From positions 33,773-97,772 of the forward strand of contig QYAI01000131.1 in the NCBI GenBank assembly GCA_003988855.1: a stretch of DNA of 64,000 nt, in the 5' to 3' direction. This document shows positions 1-11,498 of this stretch, in pieces. Position numbers and translations under genes: made by a program. This stretch comes from Arachnopeziza araneosa. Lineage: Eukaryota; Ascomycota; Leotiomycetes; Helotiales; Arachnopezizaceae. The notes under the pieces are model-generated. The model did not search any database. It saw only the letters and a program-made list of their open reading frames with translations, and had not been told where the DNA came from. How positions within the stretch are numbered: the first letter of the stretch is position 1; each line of letters starts with the position of its first letter.

Positions 1-480
1 CACACTTCCGAGGTGCTTGAAACTTTCCCGCATGATGAACACATTACACCATATGTCTAGATCTGTAAGGTAATAATCCCTCTTCCGACCCTCGATCCAT
101 ACACCATGCAAGACCAGACATCTTTTGAAAAAGTCTTCGTGGTAAGTCTGTAGATAGGGCCCCGCAAAGACTTCGATGTGTTTAACATATTTCCCTAACC
201 AAGGTCGAATACTGATGTCCTGAAGTCGAGACATGTCGTCACGATACGACCTGATGGAAAAGACCCCGCGTTCAATTATTTTACCCCCCGATCGGGAAAT
301 ATTGAAGAGCCCACGGACGCACGCTTCTCTCCACTCGCGAGAGACAAGCCGAAGATTTATTACATCGCGTGCTGCGAGGTAGTCAATGATCGCGATCTTG
401 CATTCGGAGGGCAGGGCAGAGATGCGACTCTGATCGTTGGAGGGGTAGCTTTGGGTGCTAGAAGGGAAGAACGACGCCAT
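1..480 (-). CDS. F-box domain protein, C-terminus cut by window edge
   Basis: An open frame runs without a stop from an ATG at 480 to the first base of the window, giving 160 codons. An F-box-like segment lies at about residues 20-55, beginning ISALPSECKIAIIDYLAARD and followed by VINLRLVSREWREA. This has the usual Leu-Pro start, the hydrophobic helix and the conserved Leu/Val-Ser-Arg-Trp end. In such proteins the F-box binds Skp1 in an SCF ubiquitin ligase, and the downstream part chooses the substrate. The downstream part seen here (VKHIEVFAGPYLQTYHEDFF) matches nothing I recognise. The start is chosen because the F-box follows it at the usual short distance. The rest of the gene, and any introns, lie outside the window. 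Confidence 0.75.
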   Translation of the reverse strand, partial: MASFFPSSTQSYPSNDQSRISALPSECKIAIIDYLAARDVINLRLVSREWREACVRGLFNISRSGGKIIERGVFSIRSYRDDMSRLQDISIRPWLGKYVKHIEVFAGPYLQTYHEDFFKRCLVLHGVWIEGRKRDYYLTDLDIWCNVFIMRESFKHLGSV

Positions 481-1013
481 GAGGTGAGATGACCATCTAA
501 TTCGTCAGCGAAATTCTTAAAACTAATATACAGAGTAGGCTTACAAACTGTCAAGATCGATGAGCTTGAGTGATTGAGGTGATGATCAAAATAAATCTGG
601 TGGTCAACAAGGCGTAGCTGAGGTGTGGTGGAAGTTCCTCGGTTAGATAGCGCGCTAGCTTGCTTTTGGTACTATATTGACATAATCAATTGCATAGCCA
701 TGAATTACGTAGCGTGAAGTACTTGTTAGGATCCCAATCTATTCCGAGAAGAAGGAGGCACATCTATTTCATTTACTTCTTCTACTCACTTTCGCAGCAT
801 TCGTCATCACCCCACTTAAATTCTGCCCTAACGCCACTCAAACACATTGTATCTGCCAAGTCTAGCTTCGCGGCGAAGAATATCAAAGCATGGCTTATAT
901 AAAGCTAGATTACACTTTATTGTTCTATTTGAAAGACCCCCAACACCATCGCTTCGTATATATGCTAAATTGTCCAACTTCCTATCGCCAACAAGGCTAA
1001 CCCACAGCCCCAG
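481..1013. other. Intergenic, no gene seen
   Basis: This stretch holds the presumed promoter of the F-box gene and the 3' flank of the histidine kinase gene. I see no open frame with coding character and no repeat. Confidence 0.5.
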
Positions 1014-4000
1014 TCATTCCAACTGTATATACTCCTTCAATCTCTCCCTTAACAACGCCAATCTGACTGGTTTCGCAAGATAATCATTCATCCCTGCCGT
1101 AATACACTTTTCCCTGTCACCCTGCACTGCCGAGGCTGTCAAAGCAATGACCAAGATATTTCTCACGGAATCCTCTTCGGCCTTTCGGAGTAAACGTGTA
1201 GCTTCATACCCATCCATTTCTGGCATTTGCACATCCATAAGGATCACATGGTAAGGGTTTCCCTCTTTTGCTTTGGCGCGGATCCCGGCCACTGCCTCCA
1301 TTCCATTATTATATGCATCGACGGAGTTGAACTTTAGCTTTTGGAGGAACTGAATAGCTATTTTCTGGTTGATGAGATTGTCTTCCGCAATACAGATTCG
1401 CAGTTCAGAGTGTGGGATTTCTCTAAGTTTGATCTGGCCTGTTTTAGCATCTTCCTTCGAGTATGAAAGAGCACGGCTCGCTATGGCTTCTGGCCGAGAG
1501 ATGCTTGTTGCATTTTCGGCTGTGGCCTTGGACAATGTGAGGGTGAAGGAAATGCTTGTTCCAACGTTCTCTGTGCTCTGAAGATTGATTGTACCGCCCA
1601 TAGATTCCACAAGTGATTTGCAGATGCTCAGGCCGAGACCACTTCCGCCGTATTTACGAGAGGTGCTAGCATCTGCCTGACTGAAAGGCTTGAAAAGTTT
1701 CGGGAGCTGTTCGGTCGCGATCCCGATACCGGTGTCTTTGATACAGAAAGTAAGTCGTACATCTGTTTCTGTTTCCCAATCCGTCCTAGCCATAATAGTG
1801 ATGCTTCCACGGTGTGTGAATTTCAGACTATTACCAATGAGGTTTCCCAGAATTTGATGCAGGCGTACTGGATCTCCGAAAAGTAGAGACTGCGGAAGGT
1901 CAAGTTCTTGCAAAATAATAACATCTTGATGATTTGATTGTTTCCTTGACGCCGGGATTGAGCGAATCAATTCTCGAACCATTTCTTGGACATAGAATGC
2001 AGTGAGATGAAGCTGCATTTGGTGGGCCTCAATCTTAGAAAAATCAAGAATGTCATTGATAAGGCTGAGCAACAAATTTGCGGATACTCGGATTGAATCG
2101 GCCATCTCTGCCTGGCTTTCTTTCAATTGCTTGTCAAGTAGAAGTAACTCTGAGTTACCTATGACCCCATTAAGTGGAGTTCGAAGTTCGTGCGAAATGT
2201 TGGCCAGGAATGTAGTCTTTGCATTCGCAGCCTCTTCCGCAATTTTGGCAGCTTCCTCTGCAAGTCTGGCACTCTGCATTGCTTCGGCTTGTGCTTCATC
2301 TGCCTTATTCTTTTCGATAATAGCCGCTGACAAGGCCCGCTTTTGCACTTCAACCATCGATTGATTGATTGCTGAGACTTTTTCAACTTCTTTGAGAGTC
2401 AGAGAATTGGCATAGCTAATCCCGATTTGATTGACAAGTAGCTGGAGAACCTCTAAATTGCGTGGCGTAAAAGCATTAGGTCTCCCTTCCAGATACAGAA
2501 TACCCAATAGAGGTTTCTCATCCTGCCCGTGAGAGATCGGTATTGCTATAACTGATTTACTAAAAGGATTTTTGGTTGCCCAACTATCGCTCACGTTGCT
2601 GAATCTTTGGTCTTGCATCAAATCTGGCAAGAAGAGTGTCTCTCTAAAACGTGACGAATAGTTCACCACGTTTTCTGCAATGAATGCAGCTCGAAGTGGT
2701 AGCGGCGAGCTGTGAGCTTCAGCTCCGTCTTCCGGATTACCAGATGCTGCGACACAAAATCCGAATGTAGGGTCTTCAGTTATAATTGCCGCCAGAGATG
2801 CGACCCCCTTGCAGTTTTGAAGGATGATTTCACACATGATTCTGAGTAGTTGGTCCACCTGTAGAACACTGGAAATAACTTGGGAACTCTCAAGGATCGA
2901 CGTGAGGTCTAACATATGGATCGCTGGACCACCAGTCCCGTCTATTAACGCGGAACCTTTTCTCCAAAGACCAATTCTGTCATCGTCTTTTTCTTCTTCT
3001 TTTCCATCAACGAAGCTCAGACGTCGTGAAATATCTTGCCCAAATTCGAGAGCGTGAGATTGCATAGTCGCTAGATTTTCGTAAGGATCTGTCTGGATGC
3101 CAACCTCTCTTGTGAACGAGCTATTTTTTGATATCCCTAAGACAACGTAATATTCTTGCTCGATGTGCCTTGCAACTCCACTTGCTCCAAGTTGAAGGTA
3201 AAGACTGATAGACTCCTGCAACGAATTTCTAGCCAATCTCTTTGACCCTAACCGCAAAAGATGTTCTCCTAATAATTGATTGGCTAATGCTTCTTCTAAT
3301 AAATACTTGTGTTGCGATGCATGATCAATAGCTTCATCGTATAGTTTCAAAGCAGCTAAATGGTCACTCTCCATTTCACAGATCTGTGCACCCAGGATTT
3401 TGTCCCATGCAAGATAATTAACATCGTTGATGGCCTCCCACTGTTCAATTCTCCTCTTGAAATATTTCAGAAGCATTGCGAGTCCCTCTATTTCTTCTTG
3501 TAATCCTGGCTCGAACGATCGGCCATCGATATCCGAGGAGAGAAATGGCGATGCTCGGCGATAATCTGGCTCTAATTGCTCTCGAACTTTGATCCAAACA
3601 GCTCCGGAAAGTGAGAGTGCATGGAAGAACATTAAAAAGCGCGTGTTCCGCGCAGACCATATCGCGCTAATTTTCTTGAGGCACGAGTTTCCTAGCATGA
3701 CCGCAGTTGAGAAGTGGCCGTAGAGGAATAATGGAGCAATCTCAAGACTCTCATATAACATGAGAGGCCTGTCACTGTTCTTGACGTTGTGCAACAGCCA
3801 AGTTTTGTATGCAAGAGAGTTGTGCTGTTCGTCGCTCATGACGCCAACCATAGGATCACCTGTATACGTTTTCCCCTGCAGTGCACGACAGACCTGGCGA
3901 ATTGTAATGATCATTGTGCCTCCCGGAGTGTCATATTCCCAATCCGAGATATCTTGGCAAGCATAAATACAAAATTTCTCCAGCTCTGCCAAGTTCTCGG

Positions 4001-7000
4001 AGGCAAAAAATTTGAGGTTGCCAGCTAGTCCATAATTCAGGATAGTAGATATCCGATCTCCAGCTTGAATAGCGTACTCTAGAGCGCCATCAAGCTGAGA
4101 GAACAAAGCATGAAGAGGCTGCTGAATATGACCTAAGAAGGTAGGATATATTGTACCACCTCTTCCTATAGTGTAGGGGTCTTTCCATTTGTCGATTAAT
4201 GTCAGTGCAGAATTTCCACAATCATTTGCGAGCGCAATCAAATTATGCCTTGAAATACATATCAATGCGAAGTTGAGAAAGCCTACCCCTGCTTGAGGGA
4301 AGCTTCCTAAATTGAGGAAAGAATTAATCATTATTAACGTCATTTGATAGAACGTTAATGTATCAGACCAAAACGCGGCACTGGTAGCTTCAACGAGAAC
4401 AGCACCAACAGCAGCCAGGTTTGAATCCTCTTCCACGATCGTCTTGTTAATCAGAGTCGACAGATCTGAAGATTGTAATTCTTGAGACAGCCGCTTAAAT
4501 TCTGCATCGCATTTCTGAAATGTGGGGTTGTCCTCGACTTCAATTTCTAAAGAGACCAAGCACTCTTTTAAAGCTTTGAATGCACTAGTGGAGTCCCCTT
4601 CCTGTGCAAAAACCCTCGATGAAAGGATCCAAGATGGAGTTTTGTCCACGGCCGTTTTAGCGTTTAAAAACACCGAAGAAAACAAGAGCCTAGCTTCTTC
4701 GTACAGTCCTTCATATAAGAAGCACTCGGCAGCTTCTGTATGAAGATGCAGAGTCTCTTCATAAGTAGTATCACGATTCCACATATCATCCTGCAGTAGC
4801 TCAATACAGGTGGCGTATATTCTCACGGCAGAAGATCTGACGCCAGTTTCACAGATTTGATGTGCATAATCTGAGAGCAGCTTTCGATATGGCTGCCGGT
4901 CATTCACAGTAGTCTTAATCAAGTTGACAGACTCGCAAATGTTTGACGCCAAGATATCTCGATAACTATCCTCAAAACCGTAATGTTTAAGCAAGGTTTG
5001 TGCCAGAACGAAATGCATCAAGTTTCGGTCACCTTCCATCTTCGCTGCAGCTTTCATGTATCGGTCATCTGCGAATCGAAATACATCATCATTTTGCGTT
5101 GGCACGATGATGAAAGCTTCTATAGCGGCCTGAAGTCCTTTGACCAGCTCTTTCTCATTATGCAATAAGCTATGAGGTGTATATTCACCATTCATTAACC
5201 GTTGGACAAGCTGAAAAGAAAAGGATGAGCCAAGCATGGAAGCCCAGGTGAGGATTGACTTTGAACAAGAAGGCAGTTCACGGAGACGGCTCATTACGAG
5301 ACCCTCGTGCAAGCCTGATTTGAAATCCTCTGCATTGAATTGCTGGATGATTGCGCTCAAGTTGAATAACCATTCACTTTTTCGAAAATCAAACCAGATA
5401 TATTTCCTACGGTAGCATGCATTTAGCATCTCTTTGATGTAAAATGGATTACCAGCTGTTTTGGAATATATTACATGCCCCAAAGCAACCACTTCGGTCT
5501 TGCTGTGTCGTAAAGTAGTTGCTACGTATTCAGCGGTCTGATCGTCGCTGAGAGGCCGTAATATGATTCGAGAGATCTCAATTTCCCCATTCACACGATA
5601 TTCCTCGTTTTTTTGCGAATCAAGAATCCGTTTGATAGATTCAGCAGCAATTTCTTCTGGCCTGTATGCCAATACAAGTACCATCTTGATTCTGGTTGCA
5701 ATAATCTGGGCAAGTAATTCCAAAGACTGATCATCCGCCAAATGTATGTCATCCAGAGCTAGACATATGAATTTATGCTTAGCAAAGATGCGTAGAATAT
5801 CCAGCAAGATGTTCATTAACGACATGGATTGCGTTGAAGAACCTGCACGAAGAAAGTTGCGAGAGCTTTGGCTTCCAAAATTCTTTTTGTATATACTTCC
5901 ACCTGAGCTACTTGTTGATGAAGAACTACGTCTCTTCCCTTCAGGCCCTAAACTTCTGTTATACCCTTTCGACAACTTGATAGAGTGACTTGGTTGTCGA
6001 ATGGGCATTTTGGATCCGAACAGAAATTGGGGAAGCCCAAGCATTTTGTGAAGCGTAGGCCATGAGGGCATGACACGTTGTTTGAGGATTTGATGAAACA
6101 CTGGATCCATGTCGCTCTCTGAAAATACTTGCTGAAATAGAGTAGATAAGAGGGTCAAAATCGAATCGAAAGGCCTGATATCTAAGCTTGGCTGGAATTT
6201 TGTGCTTGCAAAATATCCTCTTTGCCTCACCTCGACTTGCACCGATTCAACCAGACGGCTTTTTCCTAAGCCGGCTGAGCCAGAAATCAGAACAACCTCA
6301 CAACTCCCACGTGTCTGAAGTCTTATGCTGTTCTGGCCTACAAATGAGCCAACTCCTTCTGATCCTGAGGCTGGACTTTTGGCTTCGCCATTCAAGCTCT
6401 CCATAATAGATGATTCCAACTTGAGAGAAGTTGGTCTTTCTGAGCGTCTAGATTCAAATGGTAGAAGACTGGACCCAGGAACAGTTAAAGAGTCATTTCG
6501 TAGAGCAGTATTCGACCGAGATCTGCTGATATTGGCTTTGTAGGTTGATTGTTCGGTATAAGTGGTGTCTTGCAAGGGTGTATTATTCGTATCATCAACA
6601 GAACTTCCCACATCATCATCCACAGAAGTTTCTCTTGTGAGAGAGGCTTCGTCACGCGAAGTCAACTGACCGTCGGACAACTGCGAGAATTGAGCCGGAT
6701 GCTTGTCTCGTCTTTGGCTTTTAAAGCCATGATCAATAGCTCGAAGAATGACATCATGTTCACTTTTTCTGCCCACCATAGCCTGTGGCAAAATGAATGT
6801 CGGAGAAACGTCCTTTGTAGCAATTTCCAAGGTTGCCAGCTGTGAGGCGTTTCCTTCACCTAAAAGTCTCCGCACCTCAGTTAGATCGTGTCGTAAACCA
6901 CCAACGGAATGGTATCGGTCCCAGACGGCTTTTGCTGTAGCCTTTTGTATGATTTTGCAGATCACTTCAGGGATGTCGAGTCGGATTTGAGACATTAAGG

Positions 7001-7897
7001 GAAGGCGTTGTCCCAAAACTGCCTGAATGACTTTCATGGGCGTGTCTCCTTCAAAAGCGGGCTTCTGTGACAGGATAGTCCACAAGAGAACCCCTAGAGA
7101 ATAAATATCGGTCCGACTATCTGGTTCAAGAGGCATGCGACCAGTCTGCTCGGGACTCATGTAGGAGAGCTTCGTGTGAGCACCAATCTCCTTTGTCAAT
7201 TCAGACCAACCGGTACTTGTTAACTTGGGCTCGAATGTCCGTAAGCGACCAGGGCCAAGGTTGATGAGTGTGACCTTTCCGGACTCAATACTCATGTGGA
7301 ATGCATCTCCCCTCAGTTCTCCATGGACAATTTGCTTGCCATGCAGCATTTCAATACATTCAGTAGCTCCAATAGCAAAATCGAGAAATGCATGCAACGA
7401 CATTGACTCTGGTTCAAACTTCTCGTTCCGCATACCATGCATACTATCTCCGCGCAAGTGTAGATGGTACCAAGCCTCGCCATAATCAACAACTTTTGAC
7501 AGGAAATTCTTGCCAGGGTCCTCGAATATGCCAACGACGATGGTTCCCTCATCTCCTTCTTCCCTCGAAAGTCTAAAACTTTCGATAGGTCGAGCAACAT
7601 GGTTATCATTGGGGTCTACTGATGCGGTTAAGCTCTTGCATACTTGAAATGCTCTCTCCTCTCTTAGTACATGAACGGAAACGCGTGCGACTATTGGTAT
7701 CCATTGTCTAATCGACTCTTGGGTTGTTTCTGCCACCTCTCGACTTTGTCTGTTCCAACGACTCGAGTCATGGCTCCTGGACGCAGAGGAGTTTGGGCGT
7801 GAGGGGTTTATACTTTGTCTTTTCTTGCCAAAGATATGCCTAACTAATCGTGAGCGCCAAGGTTGGGAATCTATAAGAACTGGTTCCTACTGACCAT
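1014..7897 (-). CDS. Giant hybrid histidine kinase with N-terminal kinase-like, AAA-type ATPase, GAF, HisKA/HATPase and REC domains (Mak2/Mak3/Chk1 type, group X)
   Basis: About 2,250 residues. In order there are: a protein-kinase-like domain (about 60-300), a P-loop ATPase with SGSAGLGKSRLVE (about 485), a long helical middle, a GAF region (about 1620-1780), a HisKA H-box (NISHELRTPLNGVIGN, about 1845), a HATPase with GSGLGLSI, and a C-terminal receiver with ILMDVQMPEMDG (phospho-Asp about 2167). This layout matches the fission yeast peroxide sensors Mak2/Mak3 and Candida Chk1, which feed a Ypd1-type phosphorelay to Ssk1/Skn7 regulators. The kinase-like domain lacks the catalytic Asp (HGELRGD in place of HRD) and DFG (NLG), so it looks like a pseudokinase. 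The uninterrupted frame up to 7736 begins with GTG and continues upstream without an ATG to a stop at 7887-7889. A likely fix is a start at 7897 with a 47-nt intron (7844-7890), giving MVIRHIFGKKR. The start is uncertain; the rest is firm. Confidence 0.9.
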
Positions 7898-8322
7898 ATG
7901 TCGTAGGAGGAATGAAATGACCTCTCAGAGTCGTCCCAGACGTACTCCTCAAGCCTCCGAAGTCTTTGGAAAATATTCCGCGGCGGCGCCCTCTCACCCA
8001 TGGCGGGGCGGCGTCCGCAGATCCCCTAAGGTATTCCCGGCAGCACAAAAGGTTCTTGGCCCGCTGTCAGCGTAATTCAAGACACAATCGCGTACTCGCA
8101 CTCAAGTGTTCCATCGCGATCCTCTTCGGCGCGGTTTTGAGACGTTGCAGAATGGTGAATGGAAAACCGCCCTGACATTACGACATTGCCTAGGTTCCCT
8201 GCCTTGGCCTAAACTCGAGATCGAGCGATCTGTGAGCTCGCTTGTCAGCAAGCCAGCCTTTTCTCTTCGCAATCTCGACCTTCTCACAAACTGTAACTGT
8301 CATTGTCTCTCAACTCTGCAGC
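7898..8322. promoter_or_regulatory. Shared divergent promoter of the histidine kinase and the peroxiredoxin
   Basis: About 425 bp separate the proposed start of the leftward kinase gene from the ATG of the rightward peroxiredoxin gene. The region is GC-rich near 7980-8030. I did not find a clean AP-1/Yap1 site (TTACTAA type), so co-regulation is an inference from layout only. Confidence 0.5.
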
Positions 8323-9125
8323 ATGTCTGATGAGCCCAGAGCGCCACCGTGAGTCTTGTGTTATGCAGCTCCCCCTATCAAGTAACCGCTAACCAGTCTT
8401 GCCAGCCTGCGCCTAGGGACCAAAGCTCCGAATTTTAATGCGGAAACGACTGCAGGCTTCATCGATTTCCATGAATGGATTGGATCACAATGGTGCATCC
8501 TCTTCTCTCATCCCGAAGACTATACTCCTGTATGCACGACTGAGCTGGCAGCGCTCGCAAAGTATGAACCCGAGTTCACCAAACGCGGGGTGAAACTTAT
8601 CGGCCTATCTGCAAACACAATTCAGTCACACGAAGGATGGATAAATGATATTGATGAGATCGCAGGCATGCCTTTGAATTTCCCAATCATTGGCGACAAA
8701 GACCGCCAGATTGCGTTTGCTTATGATATGTGATTTCCCCTTTCGCAGTACGTTATCAAGGCGGGGCTGATATAAACAGGCTTGATCATCAAGATGCCAC
8801 CAACGTGGATTCGAGGGGCATAGCGTTTACCATACGCTCAGTATTTATCATTGATCCTCAAAAGACGATTCGTCTTATTCTTTCCTATCCAGCCTCAACA
8901 GGCCGAAACACTGCGGAGCTGCTCAGGGTCATCGATTCACTCCAGGCGGGTGATAAGTACAGTATCACCACGCCGGCCAATTGGACACCTGGTGCTGATG
9001 TTATTATCCACCCTAAAGTGAGCAATGCAGAAGCCGGGAAGCTGTTCCCAGAATTTCGTGTTGTGAAGCCATATCTGAGGTTTACCCCCATGCCGAAAGA
9101 GGCCATTGTCGCTGCGCATAAGTGA
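8323..9125 (+). CDS. 1-Cys peroxiredoxin (Prx6 type)
   Basis: Three exons with introns at 8349-8405 and 8730-8779 give 231 residues, the normal size for the family. The catalytic motif HPEDYTPVCTTE places the peroxidatic cysteine at residue 52, with the preceding Thr of the active site. The PVCTTE form and the long C-terminal arm (PANWTPGADVIIHP) mark the Prx6 group, which includes yeast mitochondrial Prx1. The enzyme reduces hydrogen peroxide and organic peroxides using thiol donors. The start MSDEPRAPPLRLGTKAPNF has no mitochondrial presequence, so a cytosolic form is likely. The first two intron-exon joins restore RAPPLRLG and AYDMLDHQD, both as expected for the family. The neighbour on the left is a peroxide-sensor-type histidine kinase transcribed in the opposite direction. 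Confidence 0.95.
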
Positions 9126-9959
9126 TGCCTTGTTCGTTTGTTCTGGAGTTGGATATAGGTTGAGATGAATACCCTGAATACGAGCGTATGAATATGAATA
9201 TATGAACTTTACAGAAGTCTTAAATCCCAAACTGCATGAATCCACTGTGTATCTTCTGAGACTTCCAAGTTTACGCTTCTGCCCCACAAAAATCACACCC
9301 AAGACCTCGAAAACACGATACAAACCTTACCCCTTCACGACGAACCGCAATCGTGCACTGAACTTTTATTTCACGTCTCTAGATAAAAAAAATTCAAGGA
9401 AAGATTTATAACAATATCTGTGCTAAGCTGCTCGCGGGAAGTGACATTCCACGGTCCAACATTGACGTCAATTCTTACCCTCAGTCCTTTGGAATCGGAA
9501 TCAAGATACTTGGCTCATTTCTTATTGAACGTATCATGCGAAACCAAGGAAAACCAGGGAGTTGAGCAAGCTCAATTCATTGCAAGCGTTCATTCCTCGA
9601 TCAGAGACAGTTTCAAGTTGGATATGTCCTTGACGAGGTCACCAGATGTTGCACTGATTCCTAGCCCACTGGGGAAAACACTTTTAGTTGTCGCATGTCG
9701 AATTTAACATTCAAAACAATTCCGAAAGGAGAGTCTTCAACAACGTAAAATTAGCAGTGACTTTGTGCTTTGAAATCTTATATTTATATGTATGTATGTG
9801 TATTTAATATCTGTTTGATAATTTAAATGTAGAAGCGTGCTACGTATTACTGCATCCCTTGGTGAATGATTAGACGTAAGCTTGTAGATATATTTCGGAA
9901 TAAGAATAACTCCTCCACCTCTTACATTATATCATAGCACTAGAGCCAACACAGGAATC
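9126..9959. other. Intergenic between two convergent genes, with a repeat copy
   Basis: The stretch holds the 3' flanks of the peroxiredoxin and the FAD oxidoreductase. A 95-codon open frame at 9420-9707 has no recognisable features and overlaps a repeat copy, so I do not call it. Confidence 0.5.
9672..9866 (+). repeat. Dispersed repeat, copy A (about 190 bp)
   Basis: This segment aligns with 51178-51361 in the same orientation. In an ungapped 62-base block (9687-9748 against 51193-51254) I count 51 matches and 11 differences, and 10 of those are transitions. The exact shared core is TCAAAACAATTCCG. A transition bias of this kind is what repeat-induced point mutation produces. The parent element is not recognisable; it may be a MITE, a solo LTR or another decayed transposon piece. 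Confidence 0.7.
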
Positions 9960-11415
9960 TCATAACCCGCTCGTAATGTTCCCCAACAACGCCTCCGTGA
10001 ACCTCCAGATCAGACTCGAATCATGGGCATGCCAAGTCGCACCGGTCCAATACGTACTCTTCAGACCCTGGAGACTGTACAATTTCTTGTAGAAGCCATT
10101 CGCAATCGCCTCGGAATCAACGGTGAGTTCAAATGGCTGATGGATGTCCTGCACCGCAAACGACGGGTTGGTATCCAGCTTCCCCGGTATCTTCAGATTC
10201 CGGATCTGGGCAAGAACCGAGTCGCCGATTTCGGTGATGGTGGTATGGTGGTTGGTACTGATGGAAGTGAGAAGTGAGAGGTTTGAAACGCCAGCCGAAG
10301 AGAGACTGTAGATGGATGGTGGGGAAGGGATATTGAAGGGGCCTGGACCGATGTTGTTCAAAGAGATGTTCAAAGGAATACCGGTGTCTTTTATAATTGC
10401 AGTGAAGTATTGAGACCATCCGAATTGAGAGAAGAGGCTTACTTCTAGGTCGTTAAGATCGAAGACTGCGAGGTTGTGGATAGTTGGCTGAATTGCGACA
10501 ACAAGCTTCTTTGATTCGATGAATTTCAACCCGGATTTCGTAGCAACTATGACTTTTATCCCTTCCTCGCTGCGTTCTACATCGACTATGGTGCTATTGT
10601 AGAGGACGTCGATTCCTAGAACCTGCTGTGCAGATTCATAAAGGAGGCTATTGTCATGCGCTGCAGTTGCCACGAATCCATTCTCTATACCTTCGAAGGA
10701 GCTGATTCCGAGGTACTTCATTGTATATATAGCCGGCTTGTTCAGAAAATCTCCGATTCCCTGCACGAAATTCCAAATAAGAGGAACAGCAGGACCTAGT
10801 TCATATTTCTTAACGAAGTCACCGAATGACAGAAGCAAGTCACTCGGGACCGGATCCGGTAGATTGAAGCCAAAGTCCAAGTAAGGATACTTGAAAACTT
10901 GGGCACTGTAGGCTGCGAGAGCAGCCGTGAAGTTAGCTGGGGCTGTTAAATTCAGCTCACCAGTTTCAAAGTCGATATTTCTACACCACATTAATAAAAT
11001 CTTCTTTATTAATGCATTAGATATCAACTAACTCGGCAACGCCAGCTCCAACTCCGAGGGTAGTATTGATTACCGAAACGTTGAGGCGTTTGAGATAGTC
11101 GAAGACTAAGTCAAATTGATGCCAGACTAGAACACCGTAGTCGATAGTAGCGCCGGTAATAGGATCATGGTAAGTCTGCGTATTTCCTCCCAACCGCCCG
11201 ATTTTCTCGATGACAACGATGCTCTTGCCAAGATCTTTGAGCCGGATAGCCGAGTAAGTACCGGCAGAGCCTCCTCCAACAATAGTGATATCCCGAGATA
11301 TGCTCTCCACAACATTGTACTGCTTTCCATTCACATTGCAATTTGAGATTGCAGATGCGACCTGGAGAACACTCAAAAAGGAAAGAGCAGATTGGAATAT
11401 TTTGAGAGGCTGCAT
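9960..11415 (-). CDS. Secreted FAD-dependent oxidoreductase (amine-oxidase-like fold)
   Basis: Two exons joined across an intron at 10981-11032 give 467 residues. An N-terminal signal peptide (about residues 1-22, ending VASA) is followed by a dinucleotide-binding motif, ITIVGGGSAGTYSAIRL, with the Gly-rich turn at 47-52. Next comes EKIGRLGGNTQTY, the usual RxGG element of the amine oxidase/phytoene desaturase superfamily. Many potential N-glycosylation sites (NVS, NTT, NLT, NFT, NST, NIS, NLS, NIT) fit a secreted protein. Fungal relatives are often labelled beta-cyclopiazonate dehydrogenase-like, but no cyclopiazonate or other secondary-metabolite genes lie nearby, so the substrate is unknown. 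The splice (donor GTTAGT, acceptor GTGTAG) restores GVAENIDFE. I am confident of the class, not of the reaction. Confidence 0.85.
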
Positions 11416-11490
11416 CTTGAATGTGGGTGATCAGCTGCAAGAGTATTGGAGGATGTGAGAGAAAGCGATGAAAAACGCATGGATAAGTTG

Positions 11491-11498
11491 CTTTTATA
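11491..11498 (-). promoter_or_regulatory. Probable TATA box of the FAD oxidoreductase gene
   Basis: On the minus strand this reads TATAAAAG, about 80 nt upstream of the ATG at 11415. Confidence 0.45.

Noticed and set aside
9960..11415. Secondary-metabolite cluster around the FAD oxidoreductase
   Set aside because: No polyketide synthase, peptide synthetase, terpene or prenyltransferase gene is in the window; the cyclopiazonate label would be by resemblance only.
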